64,000 nt of DNA. Source: Pelagimonas sp. (lineage in GTDB: Bacteria; Pseudomonadota; Alphaproteobacteria; Rhodobacterales; Rhodobacteraceae). The stretch spans positions 1 through 64,000 of the forward strand of contig JAOARX010000025.1 of assembly GCA_025210345.1 (NCBI GenBank). The letters run 5' to 3'. The notes under the pieces are model-generated. The model had not been told where the DNA came from and did no database searches. It saw only the letters and a program-made list of their open reading frames with translations. Made by a program: the position numbers and the translations under genes. Below, in pieces: positions 1-8,498 of this stretch; position 1 is the first letter of the stretch, and each line of letters begins with the position of its first letter.

Positions 1-133
1 CACCGATGTGGCAGCGGCACTGAACATCCTGCCCGAAGGCCACGCCTTCACCGTGCCCGATGTGACCTTCCGCAAGATCACCGACGCGGAACGCGAAGAG
101 TGGCAAGAGCGCTTTGCAGGCACCCGCGCCTAG
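1..133 (+). CDS. C-terminal end of an unidentified protein (cut by window edge)
   Basis: An open frame enters from the left edge and ends at TAG 131-133. The visible 43 residues are charged at the end (a [14 protein letters not shown] stretch suggests a helix) and contain no motif I recognise. The start and most of the protein lie outside the window, so no function is proposed. The stop codon coincides with the first bases of a short repeat (131-150), and a long hairpin follows at 157-200. Confidence 0.6.
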   Translation, partial: TDVAAALNILPEGHAFTVPDVTFRKITDAEREEWQERFAGTRA

Positions 134-150
134 GGTCAGGCCCCATTGAT
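131..150 (+). repeat. Copy of stop-codon-associated repeat motif
   Basis: TAGGGTCAGGCCCCATTGAT begins exactly at the stop codon of the upstream gene. It closely matches the terminal motif of the 267-bp element at 17647-17913 and similar strings at 5703, 13913 and 22347. It could be a solo end of that element. Confidence 0.5.
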
Positions 151-156
151 CCCCAA

Positions 157-200
157 AAACCACTTCAAAGCCGTCCCAACCGGGGCGGCTTTGGTGGTTT
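157..200 (+). terminator. Hairpin, probable terminator of the upstream gene
   Basis: Left arm AAACCAC-TT-CAAAGCCG-T-CCC pairs with right arm GGG-G-CGGCTTTG-GTGGTTT around the short loop AACC, with small bulges. The long GC-rich stem lies just after the stop codon at 133 and ends in a run of three T. The T tract is short, so Rho-independent termination is likely but not certain. Confidence 0.5.
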
Positions 201-312
201 CATGCTGCGGCGAAAATACATCATTTGGGCACGGAAAGGCCGGGTTTTGAAATACGACTCCTCTTAACATAACCTGCCCCCTAGGCTTGGGGAAACAACG
301 ACGGAGACCCAG

Positions 313-1113
313 ATGCGAGCATTGGCCAAATCTGGCGTGGTCCTGGCCGGTTTGGCGGTAGGTTTGATGGCAAACACCGCGCTGGCGCAGACCACGACGG
401 CACAGGCGCAAAAGCCCAATATGCAGACCCTGTCCTATGAGATCCGGCACGCGACCTCGGAAAGCAGCCCGAAGAACCGCAAACGCGAACGGCTCACCCA
501 TGTGTTGCGCTATTCCCGCATATTGGGTGCGCGGACCAAGGGCGGTGTTTATCTGTTGTCCTCGACACTGGATGCGCGCAATCCCTTTGGCAAATCCGAT
601 GCGACGATCAGGGGCGCGGGGGTGGATCTGACCTATCGCACGGGCGTGTATACGGTGGCCACGCTGGGGTTTGCCATGGCCGACAATGCCGAAGTTTTCA
701 ACGATGGCACCGGCCCCGCCAGCAGCGATGGCAAGGCCCGCACGCTGAGTTTTGGCATGCAAAGGCTGATGGCGCAGGGGCCGAAATCCTATCTCTATGG
801 CGCGCTCAACCACGCAATCACCCAGATCGACCACGATTTTGGCGGGCGCAAGTTCAAAGACACACGCACCACAACAACAATTTCGGCGCTTTATGGCCAT
901 CAGATCGCAGAGCGCACGGTTCTGACCGTCGGCGCCAAGGCGCTGGCCTCAAGCGATCGGTTCAGCGCCCATCTGGTGCGCCATGGGGGCTATGCCAATC
1001 TTGGGGTGGTGCATCGTGTCGGTGACACGACCGTGTCCTTGCAGGGCAGCTCGGGGCTTGGGCTGTTGTCCGGGGACAAACAGATTTCTTTGAAAATCGG
1101 CTTTGACTACTGA
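313..1113 (+). CDS. Exported, putative outer-membrane beta-barrel protein
   Basis: 266 residues. The N-terminus is a clear Sec signal peptide (basic start, hydrophobic core, cleavage near ALA-Q at about residue 26). After a basic, polar segment (about 27-65) the chain alternates small, polar and aromatic residues in strand-sized blocks, and it ends in GFDY. A terminal aromatic residue is usual in outer-membrane barrels. GAGACCCAG lies upstream of the ATG. I do not recognise a family. The next gene starts 11 bp after the stop and is also exported, so the two are probably co-transcribed. The barrel assignment is inferred from sequence texture only. Confidence 0.7.
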   Translation: MRALAKSGVVLAGLAVGLMANTALAQTTTAQAQKPNMQTLSYEIRHATSESSPKNRKRERLTHVLRYSRILGARTKGGVYLLSSTLDARNPFGKSDATIRGAGVDLTYRTGVYTVATLGFAMADNAEVFNDGTGPASSDGKARTLSFGMQRLMAQGPKSYLYGALNHAITQIDHDFGGRKFKDTRTTTTISALYGHQIAERTVLTVGAKALASSDRFSAHLVRHGGYANLGVVHRVGDTTVSLQGSSGLGLLSGDKQISLKIGFDY

Positions 1114-1124
1114 AAGGGACGCAT

Positions 1125-1445
1125 ATGAAACGGATTTACACATGTCTCACGGTGGCGGCCCTTGCGCTGCCATCCCTTGCTGTCGCCCAGTCCAGCCAGC
1201 CAATTATCTTTACCGCGCTGGTTGGCCCCGGCCCCCAGCCGCGGACGAGCAAGAGCGTCGGGAACTTTAATTTTTCGACCCCAAACGGCAATGTGGACCT
1301 GAGCCGTCCGAACAGCGCGGCATTGGCAGGACAAGGCACGCCGCCGGTGTTGCTTCTCGCGCCGCCCGGTATAACCAGCCTTGCCATTACCGGCGCGCTG
1401 GGGATCGACAGTATGCTGGACTCTTCGGCCGGTATTCTGGATTAA
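1125..1445 (+). CDS. Small exported protein of unknown function
   Basis: 106 residues with a typical signal peptide (basic MKR start, hydrophobic core, predicted cleavage after AVA near residue 21). The mature part is short and rich in Pro, Gly, Ala, Leu and Ser, with no Cys and no motif I recognise. AAAGGGACGC precedes the ATG. It starts 11 bp after the putative barrel protein, which suggests one transcript and perhaps a shared envelope role. Function unknown. Confidence 0.6.
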   Translation: MKRIYTCLTVAALALPSLAVAQSSQPIIFTALVGPGPQPRTSKSVGNFNFSTPNGNVDLSRPNSAALAGQGTPPVLLLAPPGITSLAITGALGIDSMLDSSAGILD

Positions 1446-1474
1446 CCCTGGCGCAAATTTTGCACGGCTGTGAA

Positions 1475-1503
1475 TTGACAGGGCCCTGCGCGCTTGCTAC
1501 CCC
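1475..1503 (+). promoter_or_regulatory. Possible sigma-70 type promoter of truB
   Basis: TTGACA at 1475-1480 is a perfect -35 hexamer. About 16-17 bp downstream lies a weak -10 (around GCTACC/TACCCC, 1496-1503). It sits 30-55 bp before the truB ATG. The -35 is convincing, the -10 is not. Confidence 0.35.
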
Positions 1504-1532
1504 GCGCGCCTCACCCAAATATGAGGACAGGC

Positions 1533-2444
1533 ATGGGACGCAAGCGCAAGGGTCGTGACATTTCCGGTTGGTTGATCGTGGACAAACCCGCGGGCATGAC
1601 GTCGACCTCTGTGGTCAACAAGGTCCGCTGGGCGTTGGATGCGAAAAAGGCGGGCCATGCCGGCACGCTTGATCCCGAGGCCACCGGCGTATTGGCCGTG
1701 GCCCTTGGCGAAGCAACCAAGACCGTTCCCTATATCACCGACGCGCTCAAGGCCTATAGCTTTACCGTGCGTCTGGGCCAGTCGACCAACACCGACGATG
1801 CCGAAGGCGAGATCCTCAAAACCTCGGACATCCGCCCCACCGACGCGCAGATCAAAGAGGCCCTGGGCCAGTTCATCGGTGACATCATGCAGGTGCCGCC
1901 CCAGTTTTCGGCGGTGAAAATCGACGGGGAACGCGCCTATAAACGCGCCCGCGATGGCGAAGAGATGGAGATCGCCGCGCGCCCCCTTTGGGTCGAAGAA
2001 CTGCTGCTGGTGGATCGCGAAGACGATGATCACGTGACGCTGGAAATGACCTGTGGCAAGGGCGGCTATGTCCGTGCGATCGCCCGCGATCTGGGGGAAG
2101 CGCTGGGATGTTATGGCCACGTGCGCGAACTGCGCCGCATCTGGTCCGGCCCGTTTGAAGTCGAAGACGGGCTGAGCATTGAGCAGATCGACGAGATGGC
2201 GAAAACCCCGGCGCTGGATGACTATTTGCATCCGCTCCAGGTGGGGCTTGCAGATCTGCCCGAAGTCAAAGCCACCCACGAAGGCGCCACCCGCCTGCGC
2301 AACGGCAACCCCGGCATGGTCATCGCCACGGATGTGGACTACGGCGACGAAGCCTGGGCTTCGCTGGATGGGGAACCCGTGGCCGTGGGCGTCTTCAAAG
2401 CGGGCGAACTGCACCCGAAACGGGTGTTTGTGCTGGCCGACTAA
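1533..2444 (+). CDS. truB: tRNA pseudouridine(55) synthase TruB
   Basis: TruB converts U55 of the T-loop of elongator tRNAs to pseudouridine. The 303-residue product has the family core: VDKPAGMTS near residue 16, then [14 protein letters not shown], in which D47 is the expected nucleophile, and the [13 protein letters not shown] motif further on. The C-terminal third resembles the TruB C-terminal domain. I chose ATG 1533 because GAGGACA lies 4-10 bp upstream and the protein then begins [16 protein letters not shown] at 1494 in the same frame would add 13 residues without support. In alphaproteobacteria truB often lies near rbfA or rpsO, but those are not visible here. Confidence 0.97.
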   Translation: MGRKRKGRDISGWLIVDKPAGMTSTSVVNKVRWALDAKKAGHAGTLDPEATGVLAVALGEATKTVPYITDALKAYSFTVRLGQSTNTDDAEGEILKTSDIRPTDAQIKEALGQFIGDIMQVPPQFSAVKIDGERAYKRARDGEEMEIAARPLWVEELLLVDREDDDHVTLEMTCGKGGYVRAIARDLGEALGCYGHVRELRRIWSGPFEVEDGLSIEQIDEMAKTPALDDYLHPLQVGLADLPEVKATHEGATRLRNGNPGMVIATDVDYGDEAWASLDGEPVAVGVFKAGELHPKRVFVLAD

Positions 2445-2582
2445 GGGCCTGTGACCCGCCGACCGGACCACGCGATCGAAACCCGGATGAACACATGCCA
2501 AATCGCAAAAACTGACTAGGTTTTGCGACGGAATTCCTGTGCGCCTGCGTTATATATATGAAAAGCAATATATCAGGAATTC

Positions 2583-3056
2583 ATGATGCGTAATCTCTTC
2601 CTCATCCTCGCCGTCGCTGCCACCCCCGCCCTTGCCCAGCAGGGCAACCTTGGGGGGCATTTTCTTGACAATTGGGATCTGAACGAAGACGGCACAGTCA
2701 CCCTGGCCGAGCTGCAAGAACGCCGGGGCGATGTCTTTGCCAGCTTTGACAGCAACGAAGATGGCTTTCTTGATGCGCAGGAATACACGCATTTCGACGA
2801 AGCCCGCGCCCATGACATGAAAGAGCATGGTGGCGGTCACGGTGGCGGTCACGGGAAAGGCCAAGGGAAAGGTCAGGGCAAAGGCCTCATGATGCGCGCC
2901 GCTGACGGGATGAAGCTAAAAGCAAATGACGCCGACGGCGATGGCAAAGTCAGCCAGCAAGAGTTTCTGGACGGGGCCGCATCCTGGTTCGAGACGCTAG
3001 ATCGTAACGGCGACGGCGCGATCACCAAGGCTGATTTTGGCAAAAAGCGTGGCTAA
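2583..3056 (+). CDS. Exported EF-hand calcium-binding protein
   Basis: 157 residues. A signal peptide ends near residue 19 (ALA-QQ). Four canonical 12-residue EF-hand loops follow: D32-E43, D56-E67, D116-E127 and D140-D151, arranged as two pairs. Between the pairs (about 82-101) is a low-complexity spacer of HGGG and GKGQ repeats that could bind metal. AGGA lies 4-7 bp before the ATG and a second ATG follows immediately. The protein is probably periplasmic and binds Ca2+; its partner is unknown. The gene stands alone. Confidence 0.85.
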   Translation: MMRNLFLILAVAATPALAQQGNLGGHFLDNWDLNEDGTVTLAELQERRGDVFASFDSNEDGFLDAQEYTHFDEARAHDMKEHGGGHGGGHGKGQGKGQGKGLMMRAADGMKLKANDADGDGKVSQQEFLDGAASWFETLDRNGDGAITKADFGKKRG

Positions 3057-3202
3057 GCCCAAACACCTGCGCTGACCCGTTCGCCCCCGGGGCAGGGCCA
3101 TTGCCGTGCCGGAGTGTCACGCACCCGGCGCGGCCCAGTGCGCCTGTCATGTTCTTGCCCAAATGCCGGGCCATCCTGCCCCGATCTGCATTTGAGGCTA
3201 CT

Positions 3203-3592
3203 ATGATTCGCACATTTCTATTTGGACTGACATCCGCCCTGATCGCCAACACCGCGCAGGCGCAATCCCTGCAAAGCTACCAGACCTGTCTTCAGGCCTA
3301 TGTCAACGCGGTCTCATATGTGGGCTGGATCGAGGGCAAGGGTTTTGCCGACAAAAAGCTGCAGCGTGCGGCGTTGGATCAGGATTTTGAGGCCTTTGTG
3401 GGGATGGGGGTCGCGCGCTATGGCGAAAACCGGGTCAGGGCGCTGATCCCTGAGGCGCAAACCGATTATATCAACGCGATTGTCACCCTGCACCACACCG
3501 ACGGCGTCCTGCCGACGCTCGACACGGTGCTGGAAACGGTCGCGCCCTGTGGTGGCCCCCAAGGCGCGTTGAACGCGATTTACAATCCCTGA
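3203..3592 (+). CDS. Small exported protein of unknown function
   Basis: 129 residues beginning MIRTFLFG, with a signal peptide cleaved near AQA-QS (about residue 19). The mature part has two Cys (in the QTCLQAYV and APCGG contexts) that could form a disulphide. No family recognised. The ATG at 3203 is preferred over in-frame codons from 3101 because it places the signal peptide at the N-terminus; the upstream Shine-Dalgarno (GAGGC) is weak. It ends 69 bp before the convergent hydrolase gene. Confidence 0.65.
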   Translation: MIRTFLFGLTSALIANTAQAQSLQSYQTCLQAYVNAVSYVGWIEGKGFADKKLQRAALDQDFEAFVGMGVARYGENRVRALIPEAQTDYINAIVTLHHTDGVLPTLDTVLETVAPCGGPQGALNAIYNP

Positions 3593-3661
3593 CCGCGCCA
3601 AAGGCCGCATAGCCCTTGCGCAGGGAGTGTCGATTGGTCGATCTGATCGGCACACATGCGG

Positions 3662-4489
3662 TTACGATTGCCGCAGCATCCCCAGCCAGCGCGTCAGCGC
3701 GTCCAGCGCTTCGGGTTCGTCCAGAAACGGGATATGCGCCCGATCCGGGACGTTCACCGCGATCATATCCGGGCGGCGACGCAGCATTTCGTCCAGCGTG
3801 TCCTGGCTGAGCAAATCCGAGTTCGCGCCGCGAATGCAGCACAGGGGCAGGCCCGCGAAGGCATCGAAAAACGGCCACAGATCCGGCACCGGCTGCGCGC
3901 CCCCACCCAAAACCGCGTCACGCAGTTTGGGGTCATAGGTGATCGCCAGACCATCGTCGGTTTCCCTGTACAGGCGCGTGACTTCGGTCAGCCAGCGGTC
4001 CTGCGGGACATTGGCAAAGCCCTGCATGACGGCGCCCCGCGCCTGCGCTGCCTCGGCATGGGTTTTCCACGATGGCGCGCGGCCCAGATAGCCTTCGATC
4101 ACCTTGAGCCCCGCCGGTTCAATCACCGGACCGATGTCATTCAGCGCCACGCCCAGCAACCGATCCTTGACCGTCGCGGCCAGCCCCATGGCAATCAGCC
4201 CCCCGCGCGAAGTGCCCAGAACCGCCGCTTTGTCGATGTTCAGGTGGTCCAACAGCTCAACCGCATCGCGGCCCTCGATCGGGATTTGATAGGTCTCATG
4301 CGGGGCCCAGTCAGATTGACCACGGCCGCGATAATCCATACGGATCAAACGGATGCCGCTCAGATGTGGGGCGACATAGTCGAAATCCCCGGTCGTGCGC
4401 GTCAGGCCGGCAAGACACAAGACAGGCAGGCCTTCGCCTTGGTCCGAATAATACAGCGACACACCGTCAGAGGTTTGGAATTTCGGCAT
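3662..4489 (-). CDS. Alpha/beta-fold hydrolase
   Basis: 275 residues with the alpha/beta hydrolase pattern: MDYRGRGQSD after strand beta-4, nucleophile elbow GTSRGG with S94, acid D225 in GANSDLL, and H252 in DRAHIPF. The substrate cannot be told; the family includes esterases, lactonases and C-C hydrolases. Its ATG overlaps the stop of the upstream dehalogenase gene as TGATG, so translation is probably coupled and the two enzymes may act on one compound or be co-regulated. Confidence 0.9.
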   Translation of the reverse strand: MPKFQTSDGVSLYYSDQGEGLPVLCLAGLTRTTGDFDYVAPHLSGIRLIRMDYRGRGQSDWAPHETYQIPIEGRDAVELLDHLNIDKAAVLGTSRGGLIAMGLAATVKDRLLGVALNDIGPVIEPAGLKVIEGYLGRAPSWKTHAEAAQARGAVMQGFANVPQDRWLTEVTRLYRETDDGLAITYDPKLRDAVLGGGAQPVPDLWPFFDAFAGLPLCCIRGANSDLLSQDTLDEMLRRRPDMIAVNVPDRAHIPFLDEPEALDALTRWLGMLRQS

Positions 4490-5166
4490 CAGAGCACCTC
4501 GGGAATTGTGGAAAGGTCAGGCAGGATCAGGTCGGGCTGGGCCATCAGACGGTCAACCGGAAGCCCCATGCGGTTGACCCAAACGGTGCGGAACCCATAG
4601 TTTGCCGCCCCCGCCGCATCCCAGCCATTCGACGATACAAAAAGCACCTCATCCCGGGCAGTTCCGAAATGTTTCCCAACCAGATCATAGACTTGGGCGG
4701 CGGGCTTAAACATGCTGATCTCTTCGACCGAGATCAGCTTATCCAGGTACATCCCCATTTTCGAGCTGTCGACCGCCCCCTCAAGCATATCGCGATTGCC
4801 GTTCGACAAAACCGCGGTCTGGATCCCCCGCGCCTTGAGATGCGCCAGCATGAATGGCACCTCTTTATAGGCTGATAGCTCCCAATAGAGGGCCAAAAGG
4901 TCTTCGCGCAAGACCGGATCGGTCAGCCCCGCCCGCTCCATCGCCCAGTCCAGCCCGTTTTTGGTCAGCTCCCAAAACGACACGTAGTCCCCGGTGATCT
5001 GGCGCAGCCAACTGTATTCCAACTGTTTGGCGCGCCAATCCGCGGCCAGCTGTTGCCAAACCCCAGCCAGGGCGTCGCGGCCCGGTTGTTCAGCGGCGCG
5101 ACGGGCGGCGGATGTCACGTCAAACAGCGTGCCATAGGCGTCGAACACGCAGGTGGTGATGGCCAT
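4489..5166 (-). CDS. Type II haloacid dehalogenase (HAD superfamily)
   Basis: 225 residues, typical of L-2-haloacid dehalogenases. HAD motif I is FDAYGTLFD with nucleophile D9; motif II is the LSNGN segment; the motif III Lys lies in MFKPAAQVYDL; motif IV is VSSNGWDAAGA. The DAYGT and SNGWD signatures separate type II dehalogenases from phosphatases of the same fold. It should hydrolyse short 2-haloacids to 2-hydroxyacids, which is plausible for a marine organism. ATG 5166 is chosen because GAGGAAAGAG lies just upstream. It is the first gene of a coupled pair with the alpha/beta hydrolase. Confidence 0.9.
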   Translation of the reverse strand: MAITTCVFDAYGTLFDVTSAARRAAEQPGRDALAGVWQQLAADWRAKQLEYSWLRQITGDYVSFWELTKNGLDWAMERAGLTDPVLREDLLALYWELSAYKEVPFMLAHLKARGIQTAVLSNGNRDMLEGAVDSSKMGMYLDKLISVEEISMFKPAAQVYDLVGKHFGTARDEVLFVSSNGWDAAGAANYGFRTVWVNRMGLPVDRLMAQPDLILPDLSTIPEVL

Positions 5167-5306
5167 CTCTTTCCTCCCCGAAAGCCCTTGGGCGGACCCT
5201 GACACATTCCGGCACAGGCGAAAAGCCCAGGCGCACATTTCCCCCCTGTGCCATGGCGCTTCGTGCTAGGGTGGGGGCATCTATTCAGTTTTGTGGGAGA
5301 ATGATC

Positions 5307-5705
5307 ATGTCCAATCACGGCAAAATCTGGTGGAGCGAGCTGATGACCCGCGATGTTGACGCCGCCAAGACCTATTATGCAGATCTGTGCGGCTGGCGCT
5401 TTGATGAGATGCCCGACCCGGACACCGGCAGCGTCTATTACGTGGCGATGCAGGGGGATCAGCCGGTTGCCGGGCTGATGGATCTGGGGCTTTTGACCCA
5501 TCTCGACGGGGTGCCGTCCCATTGGTTTACCTATTTGGCGGTGGATGACGTCGACGCCGCGTCCGAGGCGACAACCAAAGCAGGTGGCCAGATCATGCGC
5601 CCCGCCTTTGACGTGCCGGGCATCGGCCGTATCGCGATCATTCAGGATCCGTCTGGCGCGCCCGTGGGCATCATGACGCCGGCCCCGCCCAGCGAAGACT
5701 GCTAG
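5307..5705 (+). CDS. VOC (glyoxalase/bleomycin-resistance fold) family protein
   Basis: 132 residues with a VOC pattern: the opening GKIWWSELMTRDVDAAKTYY and a second half HWFTYLAVDDVDAA...IQDPSGAPVGIM, each making a beta-alpha-beta-beta-beta module. Related proteins are often annotated as putative glyoxalases of unknown substrate. ATG 5307 is preferred: GGGAGA at 5295-5300 gives a good spacing, whereas ATG 5301 is too close. The gene ends at a TAG that begins a short repeat motif (5703). Confidence 0.85.
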   Translation: MSNHGKIWWSELMTRDVDAAKTYYADLCGWRFDEMPDPDTGSVYYVAMQGDQPVAGLMDLGLLTHLDGVPSHWFTYLAVDDVDAASEATTKAGGQIMRPAFDVPGIGRIAIIQDPSGAPVGIMTPAPPSEDC

Positions 5706-5715
5706 GGTCACGATC
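5703..5715 (+). repeat. Partial copy of stop-codon-associated repeat motif
   Basis: TAGGGTCACGATC starts at the stop codon of the VOC gene. Its first 11 bases are identical to the left end of the element at 17647; after that the match fails. Confidence 0.35.
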
Positions 5716-5853
5716 GTCTGAAGGGGAACGGGCACTTTTGGCACCCACAACGGGCCGGATTTGCATTCGGGCGCCGGGTCACATAGGGTGGCCGCCAATC
5801 TGAGCACCCGGCCAAACCGGCCTCATCCATTCATCCCCTCAAAAGGACATCTC

Positions 5854-6282
5854 ATGACGCAGGTCAAATCCGGCGATACGGTTCGCATTCACTATACTGG
5901 CACTCTGACCGACGGGTCTGTCTTTGACAGCTCCGAAGGGCGCGATCCGCTGGAATTCACCGTGGGCTCTGGCCAGATCATTCCCGGCCTCGACAAGGCG
6001 TTGCCCGGCATGGAAGTGGGCGAAAAGAAAAAGGTCGAAATCGCCCCCGAAGAGGCCTATGGCCCCGTGCACGAAGAGGCCCGTCAGGCCATCCCGCGCG
6101 CGGACATCCCCGCTGAGATCCCGCTTGAGGTGGGCATCCAGCTGCAAATGCAATCGCCCACCGGTCAGGTCATTCCCGTGACCGTCACCGAGATCACCGA
6201 CCAAGAGGTCACGTTGGACGCAAACCATGCGCTGGCCGGCAAGACCCTTGTGTTCGATTTCGAGATCGTCTCGATCAACTGA
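5854..6282 (+). CDS. FKBP-type peptidyl-prolyl cis-trans isomerase (SlyD-like)
   Basis: 142 residues. The N-terminal FKBP half reads VRIHYTGTLTDGSVFDSS, then FTVGSGQIIPGLDKALPGM, with a GEKKKVEI strand. The central segment AYGPVHEEARQAIPRADIP and following residues look like the inserted flap domain of SlyD, after which the FKBP fold closes (HALAGKTLVFDFEIVSI). It lacks the long His/Cys-rich metal-binding tail of E. coli SlyD. Expected role: cytoplasmic proline isomerase and chaperone. ATG 5854 follows AAAAGGA at 5841-5847. A strong terminator follows. Confidence 0.93.
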   Translation: MTQVKSGDTVRIHYTGTLTDGSVFDSSEGRDPLEFTVGSGQIIPGLDKALPGMEVGEKKKVEIAPEEAYGPVHEEARQAIPRADIPAEIPLEVGIQLQMQSPTGQVIPVTVTEITDQEVTLDANHALAGKTLVFDFEIVSIN

Positions 6283-6303
6283 CACGGACCGGACGGTTCG
6301 ATC

Positions 6304-6329
6304 AAAGGGGGCCCCGCGCCCCCTTTTTT
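6304..6329 (+). terminator. Rho-independent terminator after the FKBP gene
   Basis: AAAGGGGGC (6304-6312), loop CCCGC, GCCCCCTTT (6318-6326), then a T run to 6329. Perfect stem with a U tract. Confidence 0.9.
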
Positions 6330-6375
6330 GTTGCCCGCAAGCAGGCTACACCTTGGACAAATGACAGGAGTTCCC

Positions 6376-7167
6376 ATGCAGACAGCGAATATTGGCGGCG
6401 TGCGCCTGAACTATAGCGTGACCGGGCCAAAGGACGGCACCCCGGTTGTCTTTGCCAATTCGCTGGGCACTGATATGCGGCTTTGGGATGGGATCCTGCC
6501 CTTGTTGCCACAGGGCTTGCGGATCTTGCGGTTCGACAAGCGGGGGCATGGGTTGTCGGATGTGCCGGATGGGCCTTACAGCATGGGCACCCTCGTGGCG
6601 GATGTGGAAAAGCTGATGGATCTCAACGGCTTTCGCGATGCGATCTTTGTTGGGCTGTCCATCGGCGGATTGATCGCACAGGGGCTGGCGGCCAAGCGGC
6701 TGGATCTGGTGCGCGCGCTTGTGCTGTCCAATACCGGGGCCAAGATCGGCACCCGTGACATGTGGCAAGAGCGCATTGACGCGGTTTTGGCCAGTGGCCC
6801 GGGCGCGGTCGTCGATGCCACGATGCAGCGCTGGTTTGCCAAGGCCTTCCACGAAAGTGATGCTTTCCCAGCTTGGCGCAATATGTTCCTGCGCACCCCC
6901 GCACAGGGCTGGGCCGGATGTGCGGCGGCGATTGCGGGCACCGATTTCATCACCCCCACCAGCGGGCTTCGCCTGCCCACGCTGGGGATCGCGGGTTCGG
7001 AGGATGGGTCAACCCCGCCGGATCTGGTGCGCGAAACCGTGGACCTTGTTCCCGGATCCAACTTTGCGCTGATCCGGGGCGCGGGGCATCTGCCCTGTGT
7101 CGAAAAGCCTGCGGATTATGCCGCGATTTTGACCGCGTTTTTCCGCACCCAGGGCCATCAGGAGTAA
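6376..7167 (+). CDS. pcaD: 3-oxoadipate enol-lactonase PcaD
   Basis: 263-residue alpha/beta hydrolase that hydrolyses 3-oxoadipate enol-lactone in the protocatechuate branch of the beta-ketoadipate pathway. Visible features: NSLGTDMRLWD near the start, RFDKRGHGLSD, nucleophile S95 in GLSIGG, acid Asp in GSEDGSTPP, and His in AGHLPCVEKP. These match PcaD closely. ATG 6376 follows CAGGAG. pcaB begins 2 bp after the stop, with its AGGAG inside the pcaD end, so the pair is an operon. The usual partners pcaC, pcaH and pcaG are not adjacent here. Confidence 0.93.
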   Translation: MQTANIGGVRLNYSVTGPKDGTPVVFANSLGTDMRLWDGILPLLPQGLRILRFDKRGHGLSDVPDGPYSMGTLVADVEKLMDLNGFRDAIFVGLSIGGLIAQGLAAKRLDLVRALVLSNTGAKIGTRDMWQERIDAVLASGPGAVVDATMQRWFAKAFHESDAFPAWRNMFLRTPAQGWAGCAAAIAGTDFITPTSGLRLPTLGIAGSEDGSTPPDLVRETVDLVPGSNFALIRGAGHLPCVEKPADYAAILTAFFRTQGHQE

Positions 7168-7169
7168 CC

Positions 7170-8498
7170 ATGTCCGCAACGCCGTTCGACAGCGCCCATC
7201 TGCGCAGCCTTTTCCCGTCAGGCGCAACCGAGCGCCTGTTTTCCGACACCGCCGAAATCCGCGCCATGATGCTGGTCGAGGGCACTTTGGCCAAGGTTCA
7301 GGCCGCGCGCGGCGTGATCCCGCAAGACAGTGCCGACGCGATTCACCGGGCCTCGCTTGAAATTCAGATCGACCCCGGTGCGCTGGCCAAGGCAACCGGG
7401 CAAAACGGTGTGAGCGTCCCCGGCCTGGTGGCGCTGTTCCGGCAGGAAATGCAGGCGCCCGAACACGCGCAATACCTGCATTGGGGCGCGACCTCGCAGG
7501 ACATTCAGGACACCGGGTTGATGCTGCGCCTGCGTCAGGCGATCAGCCACCAGGAAACCCGTCTGAAAGCCATATTAGAGGCCCTGGCCCATCAGGCCGA
7601 GACCCACGCACAGACCCCGATGGCCGCCCGCACCTATGGGCAATTCGCCACGCCCACCAGCTTTGGCGCGGTGGTGGCGGGCTGGGGCTGGCCCTTGATG
7701 GCCTTGCTACAGGCGCTGCCGCAACTGCGCGAGACATCCTTGATCGTGTCTTTGTCAGGGGCTGCGGGGACCGCGTCCGAACTGGGGGAAAACCCGGCGG
7801 CGATCCGCGCCGACATGGCCGAGAAACTGGCGCTTGCTGATCCTTGCCGCAGTTGGCACAGCGACCGCAGCGCGATTTTGAACATCGCGGATTGGTTTGC
7901 CCGCAGCGCGGGGGCCGCTGGTAAAATCGCCGAAGACCTGCTGAGTGCCACGCAATCGGGCGTGTCCGAAGTGCGGCTGGCGACAACCGGGGGCTCTTCG
8001 ACGATGCCACAAAAGCAAAACCCGGTGGGGCCGTCGGCCATTGTCGCGCTGGCGCGGCATGCGCTGGGGTTGCATGCCACGCTGTCCGGCGCGGGGCTGC
8101 ATCGCCAGCAACGTGACGGGGCCGCCTGGTTCACCGAGTGGCTGACGCTGCCGCAACTGGTGCTGTCGGGCGCCAGTGCCGCGACGCATCTGGAAACCCT
8201 GTGCCAGTCGATCAGCGCCGATCCCGAACAGATGCGCAAAACCCTCAACAGCTCGGATGGGATGATCCTGGCCGAAGCGCTGTCGTTTGAGCTGGCCAAG
8301 ACCATGCGCCGCCCCGATGCGCAGGCCAAGGTCAAGGACATGTGCCTGAAGGCCCGCGATACCGGGCAAAGCCTTATGGCCATCACAGCGCAAGAACACC
8401 CTGAAATCCCTGAAGATTTCTTTGACTACCGCCAACGTCTGGGAACCGCCCCGGACGAAGCCCACGCCTTTGTCGCCGCGGTGCGAGGTGCCCTGTGA
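7170..8498 (+). CDS. pcaB: 3-carboxy-cis,cis-muconate cycloisomerase PcaB
   Basis: 442 residues of the fumarase/aspartase superfamily. PcaB lactonises 3-carboxy-cis,cis-muconate to 4-carboxymuconolactone. The superfamily signature GSSTMPQKQNP is present in the middle, and HWGATSQDIQDT carries the conserved active-site His-Trp-Gly-Ala-Thr region. ATG 7170 follows AGGAG at 7160-7164. The end overlaps the GTG of the MFS gene by four bases (GTGA). Position after pcaD supports the assignment over other lyases such as adenylosuccinate lyase. Confidence 0.93.
   Translation: MSATPFDSAHLRSLFPSGATERLFSDTAEIRAMMLVEGTLAKVQAARGVIPQDSADAIHRASLEIQIDPGALAKATGQNGVSVPGLVALFRQEMQAPEHAQYLHWGATSQDIQDTGLMLRLRQAISHQETRLKAILEALAHQAETHAQTPMAARTYGQFATPTSFGAVVAGWGWPLMALLQALPQLRETSLIVSLSGAAGTASELGENPAAIRADMAEKLALADPCRSWHSDRSAILNIADWFARSAGAAGKIAEDLLSATQSGVSEVRLATTGGSSTMPQKQNPVGPSAIVALARHALGLHATLSGAGLHRQQRDGAAWFTEWLTLPQLVLSGASAATHLETLCQSISADPEQMRKTLNSSDGMILAEALSFELAKTMRRPDAQAKVKDMCLKARDTGQSLMAITAQEHPEIPEDFFDYRQRLGTAPDEAHAFVAAVRGAL

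Noticed and set aside
1494..1532. Longer TruB N-terminus from TTG 1494
   Set aside because: The additional residues are not conserved-looking and a good Shine-Dalgarno sits before ATG 1533.
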